A stretch of 64,000 nucleotides of DNA, taken from Dechloromonas hortensis (GTDB lineage: Bacteria > Pseudomonadota > Gammaproteobacteria > Burkholderiales > Rhodocyclaceae). This document shows positions 27,692 to 37,957 of this stretch, piece by piece (position 1 is the stretch's first letter; every line of letters begins with the position of its first letter). The translations under genes and the position numbers were made by a program. Location of the stretch: assembly GCF_009469765.1 (NCBI RefSeq), contig NZ_SSSQ01000001.1, positions 124,001-188,000 of the forward strand. Direction: 5' to 3'. The notes below the pieces were generated by a model that saw only the letters and a list, made by a program, of their open reading frames with translations, was not told the origin of the DNA and searched no databases.

Positions 27692-29359
27692 ATGCCAGCC
27701 ATCCCCCATTCGGTCATCGCCCTTGCAGAAACGCTTGAACTGCGCTGGAAAAGCTATCGCGAGGGCGGCGATTCGGACGTTTTCGTCGAATTCACGCTGT
27801 CCCTGAACGGGCTGACCGAACAACTCAGCCGCCAGCACCTGCCCGGCCTGGTCCGCGCCTGCCAGGAACTGGAAAACGCCGCCCTCGCACTGTTCGGCGA
27901 CCGCTCGATGCACCCGATCGCCGACGCCCAGGCCAGCGCCATCGAGCGCCAGCTCGGCATCATCCTGACCGAACTGCACCGCCACGAGACACCGGCCGTC
28001 CAGCCCCGCCGCCAGACCGACGAAGCCGACACCATCGACGAAGCCTGGAACCGGCCGCGCCGGGTGCTGATCGTTTCGCGCGCCGAGCACCCGTGGACCG
28101 CATCGCTCTCCGAACAACTGAGTTTTTTCGGCTTCAAGCCGGCCGAGCAACGCTGGGAAAGCAGCACCTTCGACATCGGCAACGAACCGCCGCTGGCCAT
28201 CGTTTTCATCCCCGACCGCGAAGGCTGCGTTTATCCGTTGAGCGCCGTCGACGCCATCAAGGCCTTGCGCACCACATTTCCGACCAGCTATTTCTACTGC
28301 CTGTCGGTCCCCGCCAGCCTGGAAAGCATCGTCCAGTTGCAACGGGCCGGGGCCGATGCCTGCGTGCCGGTCGGCAACAAGGTCAGCGACGTGCTGTCGC
28401 GCATTCTCGATCTGGTCGAAACGCGCGAACACGAAGTGCATCGCGTCCTCGTCGTCGAGGACTCGGCCACCGCCATCGCCCACATCCGGCGCTCGCTGTC
28501 GCAGCACGGCATCGACAGCCGCGCCATCGGCGACCCGCGCACACTGCTGCAGGCGGCCGCCGACTATCGCCCCGACGCCATCCTGATGGACATGTACATG
28601 CCCTTCTGCACCGGTGTCGAAGTGACCAGCGCCCTGCGCCAGATTCCGGAATACCAGTCGCTGCCGGTCATTTATCTGTCCAGCGAAACCGATATCGCGC
28701 AACAGGTCGAAGCGCTACGCCTGGGCGGCGACCAGTTCCTGACCAAGCCGATCAACCCGATCATCCTCGCCTCGGTGGTCCGCACCAAGATCGAGCGCTA
28801 CCGTGAAATGCTCTACTCCGGGCGGCACGACAGCCTGACCGGCCTGCTCAATCACTCGACCTCGAAGGGCCAGCTGGAAAGCATGCTGCGCACCAGTTCG
28901 CCGGCCCGCCATCTGGTCGTCGCGATGATCGATATCGACCGCTTCAAGTCGATCAACGACAACCACGGCCACCCGGTCGGCGACCAGGTCATCCGCAGCC
29001 TGGCCTGGCTGCTGCGCGGCCGCCTGCGCAACAGCGACCTGATCGGCCGCTATGGCGGCGAGGAATTCATCATTGCGCTGCCCGATGCCGACCTCGAGCG
29101 GGCCTGCCGCCTGCTCGACCGGATTCGTGAGGATTTTTCGCAACTGCCGCATGCCCATGCCCGCGGTGCGCTGCGCGCCAGCTTCAGTTGCGGCGTTGCC
29201 GCCCTGCCGGATTACACGACGGCGGCCAGCCTGATCGAAGCGGCTGACCATGCCTTGCTGGAGGCCAAGCGCAGCGGCCGCAACCGGCTGGTGCGGGCGC
29301 CCCGCCCACAGCCCGACTCAGTCGTTCGAATGCAGGTGGAAGAGCCGGCTGGCGGCTGA
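27692..29359 (+). CDS. Diguanylate cyclase with two receiver-like domains
   Basis: 555 residues. Residues 1-100 form a helical domain resembling an HPt module but without a recognisable phospho-His motif. Residues about 120-240 look like a degenerate receiver. Residues about 250-370 are a true receiver (VVEDS; phospho-acceptor Asp300 in LMDMYMP; Lys in TKPINP). The GGDEF domain follows, with GGEEF at 455-459 and an inhibitory I-site RNSD at 446-449, so it should make c-di-GMP under product control. No membrane segment. Its last 42 bases overlap the end of convergent hemA. Architecture recalls PleD-like double-receiver cyclases. Confidence 0.9.
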   Translation: MPAIPHSVIALAETLELRWKSYREGGDSDVFVEFTLSLNGLTEQLSRQHLPGLVRACQELENAALALFGDRSMHPIADAQASAIERQLGIILTELHRHETPAVQPRRQTDEADTIDEAWNRPRRVLIVSRAEHPWTASLSEQLSFFGFKPAEQRWESSTFDIGNEPPLAIVFIPDREGCVYPLSAVDAIKALRTTFPTSYFYCLSVPASLESIVQLQRAGADACVPVGNKVSDVLSRILDLVETREHEVHRVLVVEDSATAIAHIRRSLSQHGIDSRAIGDPRTLLQAAADYRPDAILMDMYMPFCTGVEVTSALRQIPEYQSLPVIYLSSETDIAQQVEALRLGGDQFLTKPINPIILASVVRTKIERYREMLYSGRHDSLTGLLNHSTSKGQLESMLRTSSPARHLVVAMIDIDRFKSINDNHGHPVGDQVIRSLAWLLRGRLRNSDLIGRYGGEEFIIALPDADLERACRLLDRIREDFSQLPHAHARGALRASFSCGVAALPDYTTAASLIEAADHALLEAKRSGRNRLVRAPRPQPDSVVRMQVEEPAGG

Positions 29360-30568
29360 CTGAAGTTCGGCGCGCTCGCCGCCTTCGGCCTGGTTCAGCG
29401 CCTGGGTCGGCGCATGCAGAAACTTGTTGGTCAGCCGTTGCGACAGCTGCTCGAGCACCCGCTCGGCCGATTCGCCCTTGGCCAGCAGCTTGATCGCATG
29501 CTCCATCTCGTGCCGGCGCATGCGCTCGGCCGAGTCACGCAATGACCGGATGACCGGCACCGTGTCACGGGCCTGCAGCCAGCCGAGGAAATCCTGGACG
29601 CGGCTGGCAATGATGTCCTCGGCTTCGACCACCGCCGCCTGGCGCGACTCCAGGCCGCTTTCGACGACCTGAGCCAGATCATCGACGGTGTAGAGGAAGA
29701 TATCGTCGAGGGCGCCGACTTCTTCCTCGATATCGCGCGGCACAGCCAGGTCGACCATGAAGATCGGCCGATGCCGGCGGATCTTGATCGCCCGTTCGAC
29801 CATGCCGAGGCCGATGATCGGCAGCGGGCTGGCGGTACAGGAGACCACGATGTCGTGGGCAGCCAGATGCTCGCCCAGTTCGTCGAGCCGGATGGCCGTG
29901 CCGTTGAAACGTTCAGCCAGCGCCCGACCGCGTTCCAGCGTCCGGTTGGCAATGGTCACCTGCTTCGGCTGGCGGGCGCAGAAGTGGGCGGCGCACAGTT
30001 CGATCATTTCACCTGCGCCGATGAACAGGATGCGCTGACCTTCGATCGACTCGAAAATACGCTCGGCGAGATGCACGCCGGCCGCTGCCATCGAGACGAT
30101 ATTGGCGCCGATTGCCGTCGTGCTGCGCACTTCCTTGGCCACCGAGAAGGAACGCTGGAACAGCTTGTGCAGTTGCGTGCCGAGCGTGCCGCTCTCTTCC
30201 GCCGCACGCACGGCGTCCTTCATCTGACCGAGAATCTGCGGCTCGCCGACGACCATCGAGTCGAGACCGCTGGCGACGCGGAAGGCATGGCGAATCGCTT
30301 CCGGCTGATCGTGGGTATAGAGGAAGGGCGACAGTTCGCCACGCTCGACCTGGTGATACTTGGCCAGCCAGTCGATCACCACGTCCGGCGTTTCGGCCGA
30401 GCAATAGATTTCGGTGCGGTTGCAGGTGGACAGGATCGCCACCTCCTTGACCGGTTGGCTCCGGGTCAGGTCGGATAGCGCATGCTGCAGCTTGTCGGCG
30501 CCAAAAGCCACCCGTTCGCGAATGGCGAGCGGGGCGGAGTGATGGTTGATGCCGAGGGTAAAAATCAC
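29318..30568 (-). CDS. hemA: Glutamyl-tRNA reductase
   Basis: First committed step of tetrapyrrole synthesis by the C5 route, reducing glutamyl-tRNA to glutamate-1-semialdehyde. The nucleophile is Cys49 in [11 protein letters not shown]; the NADPH domain shows [15 protein letters not shown]. Length, 416 residues, is normal, with an extended C-terminal dimerisation helix. Its end overlaps the GGDEF gene by 42 bases. An extended -10 promoter lies about 34 bases upstream of its ATG. Confidence 0.96.
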   Translation of the reverse strand: MIFTLGINHHSAPLAIRERVAFGADKLQHALSDLTRSQPVKEVAILSTCNRTEIYCSAETPDVVIDWLAKYHQVERGELSPFLYTHDQPEAIRHAFRVASGLDSMVVGEPQILGQMKDAVRAAEESGTLGTQLHKLFQRSFSVAKEVRSTTAIGANIVSMAAAGVHLAERIFESIEGQRILFIGAGEMIELCAAHFCARQPKQVTIANRTLERGRALAERFNGTAIRLDELGEHLAAHDIVVSCTASPLPIIGLGMVERAIKIRRHRPIFMVDLAVPRDIEEEVGALDDIFLYTVDDLAQVVESGLESRQAAVVEAEDIIASRVQDFLGWLQARDTVPVIRSLRDSAERMRRHEMEHAIKLLAKGESAERVLEQLSQRLTNKFLHAPTQALNQAEGGERAELQSAASRLFHLHSND

Positions 30569-30601
30569 CGGATTGGGCTGGCGCGGTCAGAATGGGGGGC
30601 G

Positions 30602-30610
30602 ATTATAACA
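30602..30610 (-). promoter_or_regulatory. Extended -10 promoter of hemA
   Basis: On the minus strand the sequence reads TGTTATAAT, a perfect extended -10 (TGN plus TATAAT) about 34 bases upstream of the hemA ATG. No good -35 is visible, which is expected for this class. GC-rich arms GGGGGCG and CCGCCCC flank it and could form a hairpin in the 5' leader or end cysA transcription. Confidence 0.55.
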
Positions 30611-30640
30611 CCCGCCCCCGGCGCCCTTCCCCGATCTGGA

Positions 30641-31707
<1,067 letters not shown>

Positions 31708-31708
<1 letters not shown>

Positions 31709-32571
31709 CAGGTTTTCTCCGGTGCCAGCACCGTGTTCAGCATTTCGGTTTCCTTCTTCATCCGCCACTCGACAATGGTCTTGGCGACCAGCGTGACCAG
31801 GGCCAGCAGAGCGAGGATGGAAGCAGCGGCGAAGGCGCCGATGGCGTTGTATTCGTTGTAGAGAATCTCGACATGCAGCGGCAGGGTGTTGGTTTCGCCG
31901 CGAATGTGGCCGGAAACCACCGACACCGCACCGAACTCGCCCATCGCCCGGGCGTTCGACAGGATGACGCCGTAGAGCAAGCCCCACTTGATGTTGGGCA
32001 ACGTCACCCGCCAAAACATCTGCCAGCCGGAGGCGCCGAGCGACACCGCCGCCTCTTCCTCATCCTTGCCCTGCGACTGCATCAGCGGGATCAGTTCGCG
32101 GGCAATGAAGGGAAAAGTGATGAACAGCGTCGCGATGATCATGCCCGGCACCGCGAAGATGATTTTCAGGTCATGCTCGGCCAGCCACGGGCCAAACGTG
32201 CCCTGGGCCCCGAACAACAGGATGAAGATCAGGCCGGCGACGACCGGCGACACCGCGAACGGCAGGTCGATCAGCGTGATCAGCAGGCTCTTGCCCTTGA
32301 AGTCGAACTTAGCGATGGCCCAGGCTGCGGCCACACCGAAGACAATGTTGAAGGGCAGCACGGCCAGTGCAATGCCAACGGTCAACCCGATGGCGGAGCG
32401 GGTTTCCGGCTCTTTCAGCGCTTCCAGATAAACCGGCAGGCCCTGGGCCAGCGCCTCGACGAAGACGGCAACCAGCGGCAAGCCGAGGAAGAAGAACAGG
32501 AAACCGAGGCCGACGCTGAGCAGCGTGTAACGGACCCAGCGCGGTTCCTGCGTAGCGCGCGTGGACTTCAT
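31708..32571 (-). CDS. cysW: Sulfate ABC transporter permease CysW
   Basis: 287-residue inner-membrane permease with about six helices. The EAA loop [27 protein letters not shown] docks CysA, and [22 protein letters not shown] is typical of CysW. The gene overlaps cysA by one base and cysT by 4 bases. It pairs with CysT to form the translocation pore for sulfate and thiosulfate. Confidence 0.95.
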
Positions 32572-33440
32572 GCCGCACCTCCGGCTCTGGCCGCCGTCAC
32601 TTCCAGCGGCTCGTTATTCTTGTGGCGATTTGCCGTCCACCATTGCAGCACATTGACCGCCAGCAGCAGGATGAAGGACAACCCGAGCATGACCACGGCC
32701 AGCGCAGTGGCGCCCAGTACGTCGTACTGCTCGAGCTTGGAAATGATCAGCAAGGGGGTGATTTCGGAAATCAGCGGCAGGTTGCCGGCGATGAAGATCA
32801 CCGAACCGTACTCGCCGACGGCGCGGGCGAAAGCCAGCGCGAAACCGGTCAGTAGGGCCGGAAAAATGGCCGGGAAGATCACCTTGACGAAAGTCTGCCA
32901 GCGCGAGGCGCCGAGCGAGGCAGCGGCCTCCTCGACCTCGGTTTCAATGTCCTCGATCACCGGCTGCAACGTGCGCACCACGAAAGGCAGCGTGATGAAG
33001 GTCAGGGCGACGACGATGCCCCACGGCGTATAGGCCACCTTAAAGCCGAGCGGCTCGATGTAGCGACCGAGCCAGCCGTTGCCGGCATACAGCGTGGCCA
33101 GCGTGATCCCGGCCACCGCCGTCGGCAACGCGAAGGGCAGATCGACCAGGGCATCGACGAAGCGCTTGCCGGGAAAGGGATAGCGGACCAGGATCCAGGC
33201 CACGATCAGGCCAAAGAAGCCGTTGATCAGCGCCGCAATCAGCGAAGCGCCGAAAGTCACCCGAAACGCCGCCAGCGAACGCTCGCTGAGGGCGATATCG
33301 ACGATCTGCCCGAAACCGAGCTCGGACGCCTTGAGGATCATGCCGCCCAGCGGCAGCAGGATCAGCAGCGAGAGATAAACCAGCGTGTAGCCCAGCGCCA
33401 GACCGAAGCCGGGCAACACGCGATGCGTTTTTGCAGCCAT
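32568..33440 (-). CDS. cysT: Sulfate ABC transporter permease CysT (CysU)
   Basis: 290-residue permease partner of CysW. About six membrane helices; the EAA loop [27 protein letters not shown] and the following [24 protein letters not shown] mark CysT. Its ATG abuts the sbp stop with no gap, and its stop overlaps cysW by 4 bases. Confidence 0.95.
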   Translation of the reverse strand: MAAKTHRVLPGFGLALGYTLVYLSLLILLPLGGMILKASELGFGQIVDIALSERSLAAFRVTFGASLIAALINGFFGLIVAWILVRYPFPGKRFVDALVDLPFALPTAVAGITLATLYAGNGWLGRYIEPLGFKVAYTPWGIVVALTFITLPFVVRTLQPVIEDIETEVEEAAASLGASRWQTFVKVIFPAIFPALLTGFALAFARAVGEYGSVIFIAGNLPLISEITPLLIISKLEQYDVLGATALAVVMLGLSFILLLAVNVLQWWTANRHKNNEPLEVTAARAGGAA

Positions 33441-34439
33441 TTATTTCTGCACGTAGATCTGGTCGAAGCTGCCGCCATCCTTGAAATGGACCGCAAACGC
33501 CTTGTTCGCTCCGCCGAACACTTCGTCGACGGTAAAGGTCTTGACGGCCGGGAACTGGGCTGCGTACTTCTTCAGCAGTTCCGGATCACGCGGCCGCAGG
33601 TAGTTCTGCGCGGCATTTTCCTGGCCTTCCTTCGACCACAGATACTCCAGGTAAGCCTGCGCCTGCTTGCGCGTGCCCTTCTTGTCCACCACCTTTTCGA
33701 CCAGGGCGACCGGGAACTCGGTCTGCATGGTCAGGCTGGGGTAAATAACCTCGAACTCGCCCTTGCCGAATTCCTTGGCGATCATTTCGGCCTCGGATTC
33801 GAAGGTGATCAGCACGTCGCCCATCTTGCGCTGCATGAAGGTGGTCGTCGCATCGCGACCGCCGGCTGCGAACAGCGGTGCATTCTTCAGCAACTTGCCG
33901 AGGAACTCCTGCGCCTTCTGGTCGTTGCCACCGGGCTGCTTGAGCGCCCAGGCCCAGGCCGACAGATAGGTGTTGCGGCCGTTGCCGGTGTTCTTCGGAT
34001 GCGGGATGATCATCTGCACGCCCGGCGCAGCAACGTCGGACCAATCCTTGATCGCCTTTGGATTACCCTTGCGGACGATGAACACCATCGCCGAGGTGTA
34101 GGGCGACGCATTGTTCGGGAATTTCTTCGCCCAGTCCTTGGCGACCAGCCCCTTGTCGGCCAAGAACTCGATATCGTTGGCCTGGTTCATCGTCACCACA
34201 TCAGCCTCAAGGCCGTCGGCGACGGCACGCACCTGCTTGGTCGAACCGCCGTGCGACTGTTTCAGCTCCAGACTTTCCCCCGCCTTCGCCTTCCAGTATT
34301 TCTGGAACATCGGGTTGAAGTCCTTGTAAACGTCGCGCGCCACATCGTAGGAAGCATTCAGCAGAGTTGCATCGGCCAATGCGGCACTGGCCACCAGACT
34401 CAACAGGAGCCCGGAAACGGATTTACGAAATGAAGACAT
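33441..34439 (-). CDS. sbp: Periplasmic sulfate-binding protein
   Basis: 332-residue solute-binding protein with a signal peptide of about 22 residues (cleavage after SAALA). Family signatures TLLNASYDVARDVYKDFN, QSHGGSTKQVRAVADGLEADVVTMNQ and HPKNTGNGRNTYLSAWAWAL line the anion site. Sequence features are shared by Sbp and CysP, so a preference for sulfate over thiosulfate is not decided. First gene of the importer operon; its promoter must lie in the 180-bp gap shared with the divergent lipoprotein gene. Confidence 0.92.
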   Translation of the reverse strand: MSSFRKSVSGLLLSLVASAALADATLLNASYDVARDVYKDFNPMFQKYWKAKAGESLELKQSHGGSTKQVRAVADGLEADVVTMNQANDIEFLADKGLVAKDWAKKFPNNASPYTSAMVFIVRKGNPKAIKDWSDVAAPGVQMIIPHPKNTGNGRNTYLSAWAWALKQPGGNDQKAQEFLGKLLKNAPLFAAGGRDATTTFMQRKMGDVLITFESEAEMIAKEFGKGEFEVIYPSLTMQTEFPVALVEKVVDKKGTRKQAQAYLEYLWSKEGQENAAQNYLRPRDPELLKKYAAQFPAVKTFTVDEVFGGANKAFAVHFKDGGSFDQIYVQK

Positions 34440-34500
34440 GGCAGACCTTGTTCACGGAAGAAGGGAATGAAATTTAGCCGATGCCGTTATAACCACAAAG

Positions 34501-34517
34501 ACAAATTACGTATTTGT
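34501..34517. promoter_or_regulatory. Inverted repeat between sbp and lipoprotein gene
   Basis: ACAAAT and ATTTGT arms around TACGT form a 17-base near-palindrome in the AT-rich divergent spacer, about 62 bases upstream of the sbp ATG. A TATAAC on the minus strand (34486-34491) may be the sbp -10 box. Operator identity (for example a LysR-type CysB site) is not established. Confidence 0.35.
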
Positions 34518-34619
34518 TTATTTCCAGATCAGCTAAAACAGCGCACTACGGGCATCAGGCCTGTTCGTTCAACGGCCGAGCGGCTATCATTCGACATTCT
34601 TCTCGCAGCCCAATTCACG

Positions 34620-35192
34620 ATGCGCGCCTCCCTGCCTGCCACCCTGTTGCTTTCCGCCCTGCTTGCCGCCTGCGCCTCGACCAAGGATGCGCCGGCCAAC
34701 AAGAACATTTCTCAAAGCGGCACCCTCAAGGTACACCCGGGCCTGCTCGGCCAGCCGGTACCGCCGGAACTGCAACAGGAACCCCGCGTTGCAACCAGCG
34801 TATCAGCAACTGCCGGCACCGATAGCGCGATCAAAATGGACGAGGCTGGTCTGCGCACCCAGCGCAGCGTCTATTTCGACTTTAATAGCGCCGAAGTCAA
34901 AGCCGAGTTCAACCCGGCGCTGCAAGCCCACGCCCGCTACCTGGCGAACAACCCGAAATCGCGCATCCGGGTCGACGGCAACGCCGATGAACGAGGCGCG
35001 CCTGATTACAACCGACAACTGGGCATGAAGCGGGCCGAAAACGTTCGCCAGTCGATGATCGGCCTCGGCGCTCCTGAAAAGCAGATCAGCATCAAGACGC
35101 TGGGCGAGTCGCGCCCCAAGCTGAAGGGTCACGATGAAGAGTCCTGGTCGGAAAACCGCCGGGCCGACGTGGTGTACGAGCAGGAAAACTAA
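34620..35192 (+). CDS. OmpA-domain lipoprotein (Pal-like)
   Basis: 190-residue outer-membrane lipoprotein. Signal peptide with lipobox LLAAC (lipidated Cys18), a linker, then an OmpA/Pal peptidoglycan-binding domain: VYFDFNSAEVKAEF, DGNADERGAPDYNRQLGMKRAENVRQ and ENRRADVVYE, with the conserved Asp and Arg that hold diaminopimelate. The open frame starts at 34467, but ATG at 34620 gives a proper signal peptide. It is not next to tol genes, so it is a Pal-like paralogue or a displaced pal. A TTCG-loop terminator follows. Confidence 0.88.
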   Translation: MRASLPATLLLSALLAACASTKDAPANKNISQSGTLKVHPGLLGQPVPPELQQEPRVATSVSATAGTDSAIKMDEAGLRTQRSVYFDFNSAEVKAEFNPALQAHARYLANNPKSRIRVDGNADERGAPDYNRQLGMKRAENVRQSMIGLGAPEKQISIKTLGESRPKLKGHDEESWSENRRADVVYEQEN

Positions 35193-35226
35193 GGCGCGCC
35201 AGCCCGGCTCCAAGCTCGCCCCAAAA

Positions 35227-35260
35227 AGCAAAAAACCGCCATTCGTGGCGGTTTTTTGCT
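35227..35260 (+). terminator. Strong terminator after OmpA lipoprotein gene
   Basis: A 15-bp stem (35227-35241 with 35246-35260) is capped by a stable TTCG tetraloop, and the A-run and T-run are part of the stem. It can act on both strands, ending the lipoprotein gene (plus) and the 62-residue gene (minus). Confidence 0.9.
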
Positions 35261-35285
35261 TTGGCGGCGATCTTTCAAGCGAGAC

Positions 35286-35474
35286 TTAGACCTTCTCCAC
35301 TTCCTTGACGAGATGGCCGGGGATATGGGTCAGCCACTCCGAGAAGGGTATTTCCTTCACGTCCGGCAAGCGCCGCTCAACCGAGCGGCGGCGCTCCCGC
35401 CAGCCGGACGGCGGGCCCAGATCGACGCCTCGCCGATCATCACCGTTTTCCCGCTTGTTCTGCAACTTGCTCAT
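35286..35474 (-). CDS. Small Arg-rich protein, unknown
   Basis: 62-residue protein. It begins MSKLQNKRENGDDRRG, continues with RRRSVERRLPDVKEIPFSEW, and ends in an amphipathic helix. AGGAG lies about 7 bases before the ATG, and the bidirectional terminator follows the stop, both supporting a real gene. The high charge suggests a cytosolic protein that binds nucleic acid or a partner protein; no family is recognised. Confidence 0.6.
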   Translation of the reverse strand: MSKLQNKRENGDDRRGVDLGPPSGWRERRRSVERRLPDVKEIPFSEWLTHIPGHLVKEVEKV

Positions 35475-35705
35475 CGCTACTCCTGTCGTGCCTTCACCGC
35501 CAGTTCGCAGAAGTGCCCTGCCTGAACCAGCGTACAGCCGAAGTCTAAATGGCCGGCCGAAAAACGGCGGTGAAATAACTCACGCCGACGGCGACATCGA
35601 ACAAGGAACCACAGCAAAAGCGACCGGCCCCGGTTATCGAAACGGCAGCCGAAGAGTATGCTTTGACGCACCAAACTGAATGAACTTCCTCGGTTGACTA
35701 CTGCC

Positions 35706-37817
35706 ATGAGCACGCCACTCTTTCCACGCAGCCCGCAACTGGCTGACCGCCCGGTCGACGCGGTCCGGCGGGACATTCTCGAGACTTTCCACGCCACGTT
35801 CGACCGCTACGAACAACTATTCGAAACCCTGGCCTGCGATGCGGCCTGGTACGAGAAAGCAATCCGGCTGCGCCATCCGCTGATTTTCTATTTCGGGCAC
35901 ACCGCGACATTTTTCATCAACAAGCTGTTGCTGGCCGGCCTGATCGACGAACGCCTCAATCCACGCTTCGAATCGATCTTCGCGGTCGGCGTCGACGAGA
36001 TGAGCTGGGACGATCTCGACGAAACCCGCTACGACTGGCCCAGTGCCGCGGCCGTGCGCGACTACCGAAATCAGGTCCGGCAACGGGTCGACCGGATCAT
36101 CCGCACTACCGAACTAACGCTGCCCATCGACTGGCAGCACCCGTGGTGGGCGATCCTGATGGGGATCGATCACGAGCGCATCCACCTGGAAACCTCGTCG
36201 GTACTGATCCGCCAGCATCGACTGGACTATGTCCGCCCCCACCCGGCGTGGGCGCCCTGTCGGGATCGCGGCACGCCGCCGGACAACACGCTGGTCGACA
36301 TCCCGGCCGGCCGCGTACGGCTGGGCAAGGACTTCAGGGACGATCACTATGGCTGGGACAACGAATACGGCACGCACCAGGCCGACATCGCCGCATTTCG
36401 CAGCAGCCGCCAACTGGTCTCGAACCGGGAATTCCTCGCCTTCGTCGAAGCCGGCGGCTATGCCGACGACCGCTGGTGGCAGGAGGAAGGACTGGGCTGG
36501 CGGAATTTCGCGCAGGCGACACAGCCGAACTTCTGGGTGCGCCAAGCCGATAGCTGGCATTTACGCCTGATGACCGAGGAAGTGCCGATGCCCTGGGATT
36601 GGCCGGTCGAGACCAATTACCACGAGGCAAAGGCCTTCTGCCAATGGAAGACCGCGCAAAGCGGCCTACCGGTGCGCCTGCCAAGCGAGGACGAGTGGTA
36701 TCGCCTGGTCGACTTTGCCGGCCTCGGCGAAGTCGCCCCCGGACAGCCTGCTCAAGCCAACATCCATCTCGACCACTGGGCATCGCCCTGCCCGGTAGAC
36801 CGCTTCGCCCACGGCCCGCTGTTCGATGTCGTCGGTAATGTCTGGCAATGGACGGAAACCCCGACCTACCCATTCGACGGTTTCGCCGTTCACCCGATCT
36901 ACGACGACTTCACGGCGCCCACCTTCGACGGACGTCACAACCTGATCAAGGGCGGCGCCTGGGCCTCCTGCGGCGACGAGGCCCGACTGGCCGCGCGCTA
37001 TGCCTTTCGCCGCCATTTCTTCCAGCACGCTGGCTTCCGCTACGTCGTTTCGGCGATGCCTGCGGTCAATCCCGCCTCGAACTACGAAACCGACGAACTG
37101 ATGGCGCAGTACGCCGAGTTCCATTTCGGCGACAGCTATTACGGCGTCGCCAACTTCCCGGCGACCCTGGCCGCCCTGGCCGTTGCCGCAATGGGCGAGC
37201 AGCCGAAGCGGTGCGCTCTCGACCTCGGCTGCGCCACCGGCCGCGCCTGCTTCGAACTGGCCCGGCATTTCGACGAAGTCACCGGCATCGACTTTTCCGC
37301 CCGCTTCATCGGTCTCGGCGCCCAGATGGCCGAACAGGGACGCATCCGCTACACCTTGCCGGAGGAAGGCGAACTCGTCACCTACCGCGAACGCACGCTG
37401 GCCGAACTCGGCCTCGCCGAGACGGCCAGACGCGTCAGCTTCTGGCAGGGCGACGCCTGCAACCTGAAACCGAACTTCACCGGCTACGACCTGATCCTCG
37501 CGGCCAACCTGATCGACCGCCTGCACAGCCCGGCCCAGTTCCTGGCCAGCATTCACCAACGCCTGACCCCGGGCGGCCTGCTGCTGATCGCCTCGCCCTA
37601 CACCTGGCTGGCCGAACACACCCGGCGCGAACACTGGCTCGGCGGTTTCAAGAAGGACGGCGAGAACTTCACGACCCTCGACGGCCTGCTGGCACTGCTC
37701 GAGCCGTATTTCGAACTGCTCGGCCAACCGCAGGATGTTCCCTTCGTGATTCGTGAGACCAAGCGCAAGTTTCAGCACACGCTCTCCGAAGTAACGCTCT
37801 GGCGGCTCCGACACTAG
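35706..37817 (+). CDS. ovoA: 5-histidylcysteine sulfoxide synthase/methyltransferase OvoA
   Basis: 703-residue enzyme of ovothiol synthesis. N-terminal DinB-like domain with His65 (FYFGHTATFF) and the HX3HXE iron site His156, His160, Glu162 (DHERIHLE); then an FGE-sulfatase-type domain (DVVGNVWQWTETP, KGGAWASCGDEARLAARYAFRR); then a C-terminal SAM methyltransferase from about residue 500 (LDLGCATGRACFEL). It joins cysteine to histidine C5 with oxygen, and the methyltransferase half N-methylates the thiolhistidine. ATG at 35706 is preferred to an in-frame TTG at 35694. No PLP lyase (OvoB) gene is adjacent. Confidence 0.93.
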   Translation: MSTPLFPRSPQLADRPVDAVRRDILETFHATFDRYEQLFETLACDAAWYEKAIRLRHPLIFYFGHTATFFINKLLLAGLIDERLNPRFESIFAVGVDEMSWDDLDETRYDWPSAAAVRDYRNQVRQRVDRIIRTTELTLPIDWQHPWWAILMGIDHERIHLETSSVLIRQHRLDYVRPHPAWAPCRDRGTPPDNTLVDIPAGRVRLGKDFRDDHYGWDNEYGTHQADIAAFRSSRQLVSNREFLAFVEAGGYADDRWWQEEGLGWRNFAQATQPNFWVRQADSWHLRLMTEEVPMPWDWPVETNYHEAKAFCQWKTAQSGLPVRLPSEDEWYRLVDFAGLGEVAPGQPAQANIHLDHWASPCPVDRFAHGPLFDVVGNVWQWTETPTYPFDGFAVHPIYDDFTAPTFDGRHNLIKGGAWASCGDEARLAARYAFRRHFFQHAGFRYVVSAMPAVNPASNYETDELMAQYAEFHFGDSYYGVANFPATLAALAVAAMGEQPKRCALDLGCATGRACFELARHFDEVTGIDFSARFIGLGAQMAEQGRIRYTLPEEGELVTYRERTLAELGLAETARRVSFWQGDACNLKPNFTGYDLILAANLIDRLHSPAQFLASIHQRLTPGGLLLIASPYTWLAEHTRREHWLGGFKKDGENFTTLDGLLALLEPYFELLGQPQDVPFVIRETKRKFQHTLSEVTLWRLRH

Positions 37818-37957
37818 CTTCGTCGAGCGGCAGGCAAGACAAAGCCAGCTTGCCGCAGCAGGTTTGCGCTATCCTCCGGGCCTTCGAAAAATCCCTGCCC
37901 GGTCACGACAGCCGGCCCCCCCAAGCCTGCTTTGGCTTGACCGAGCCCCAACCAAAC

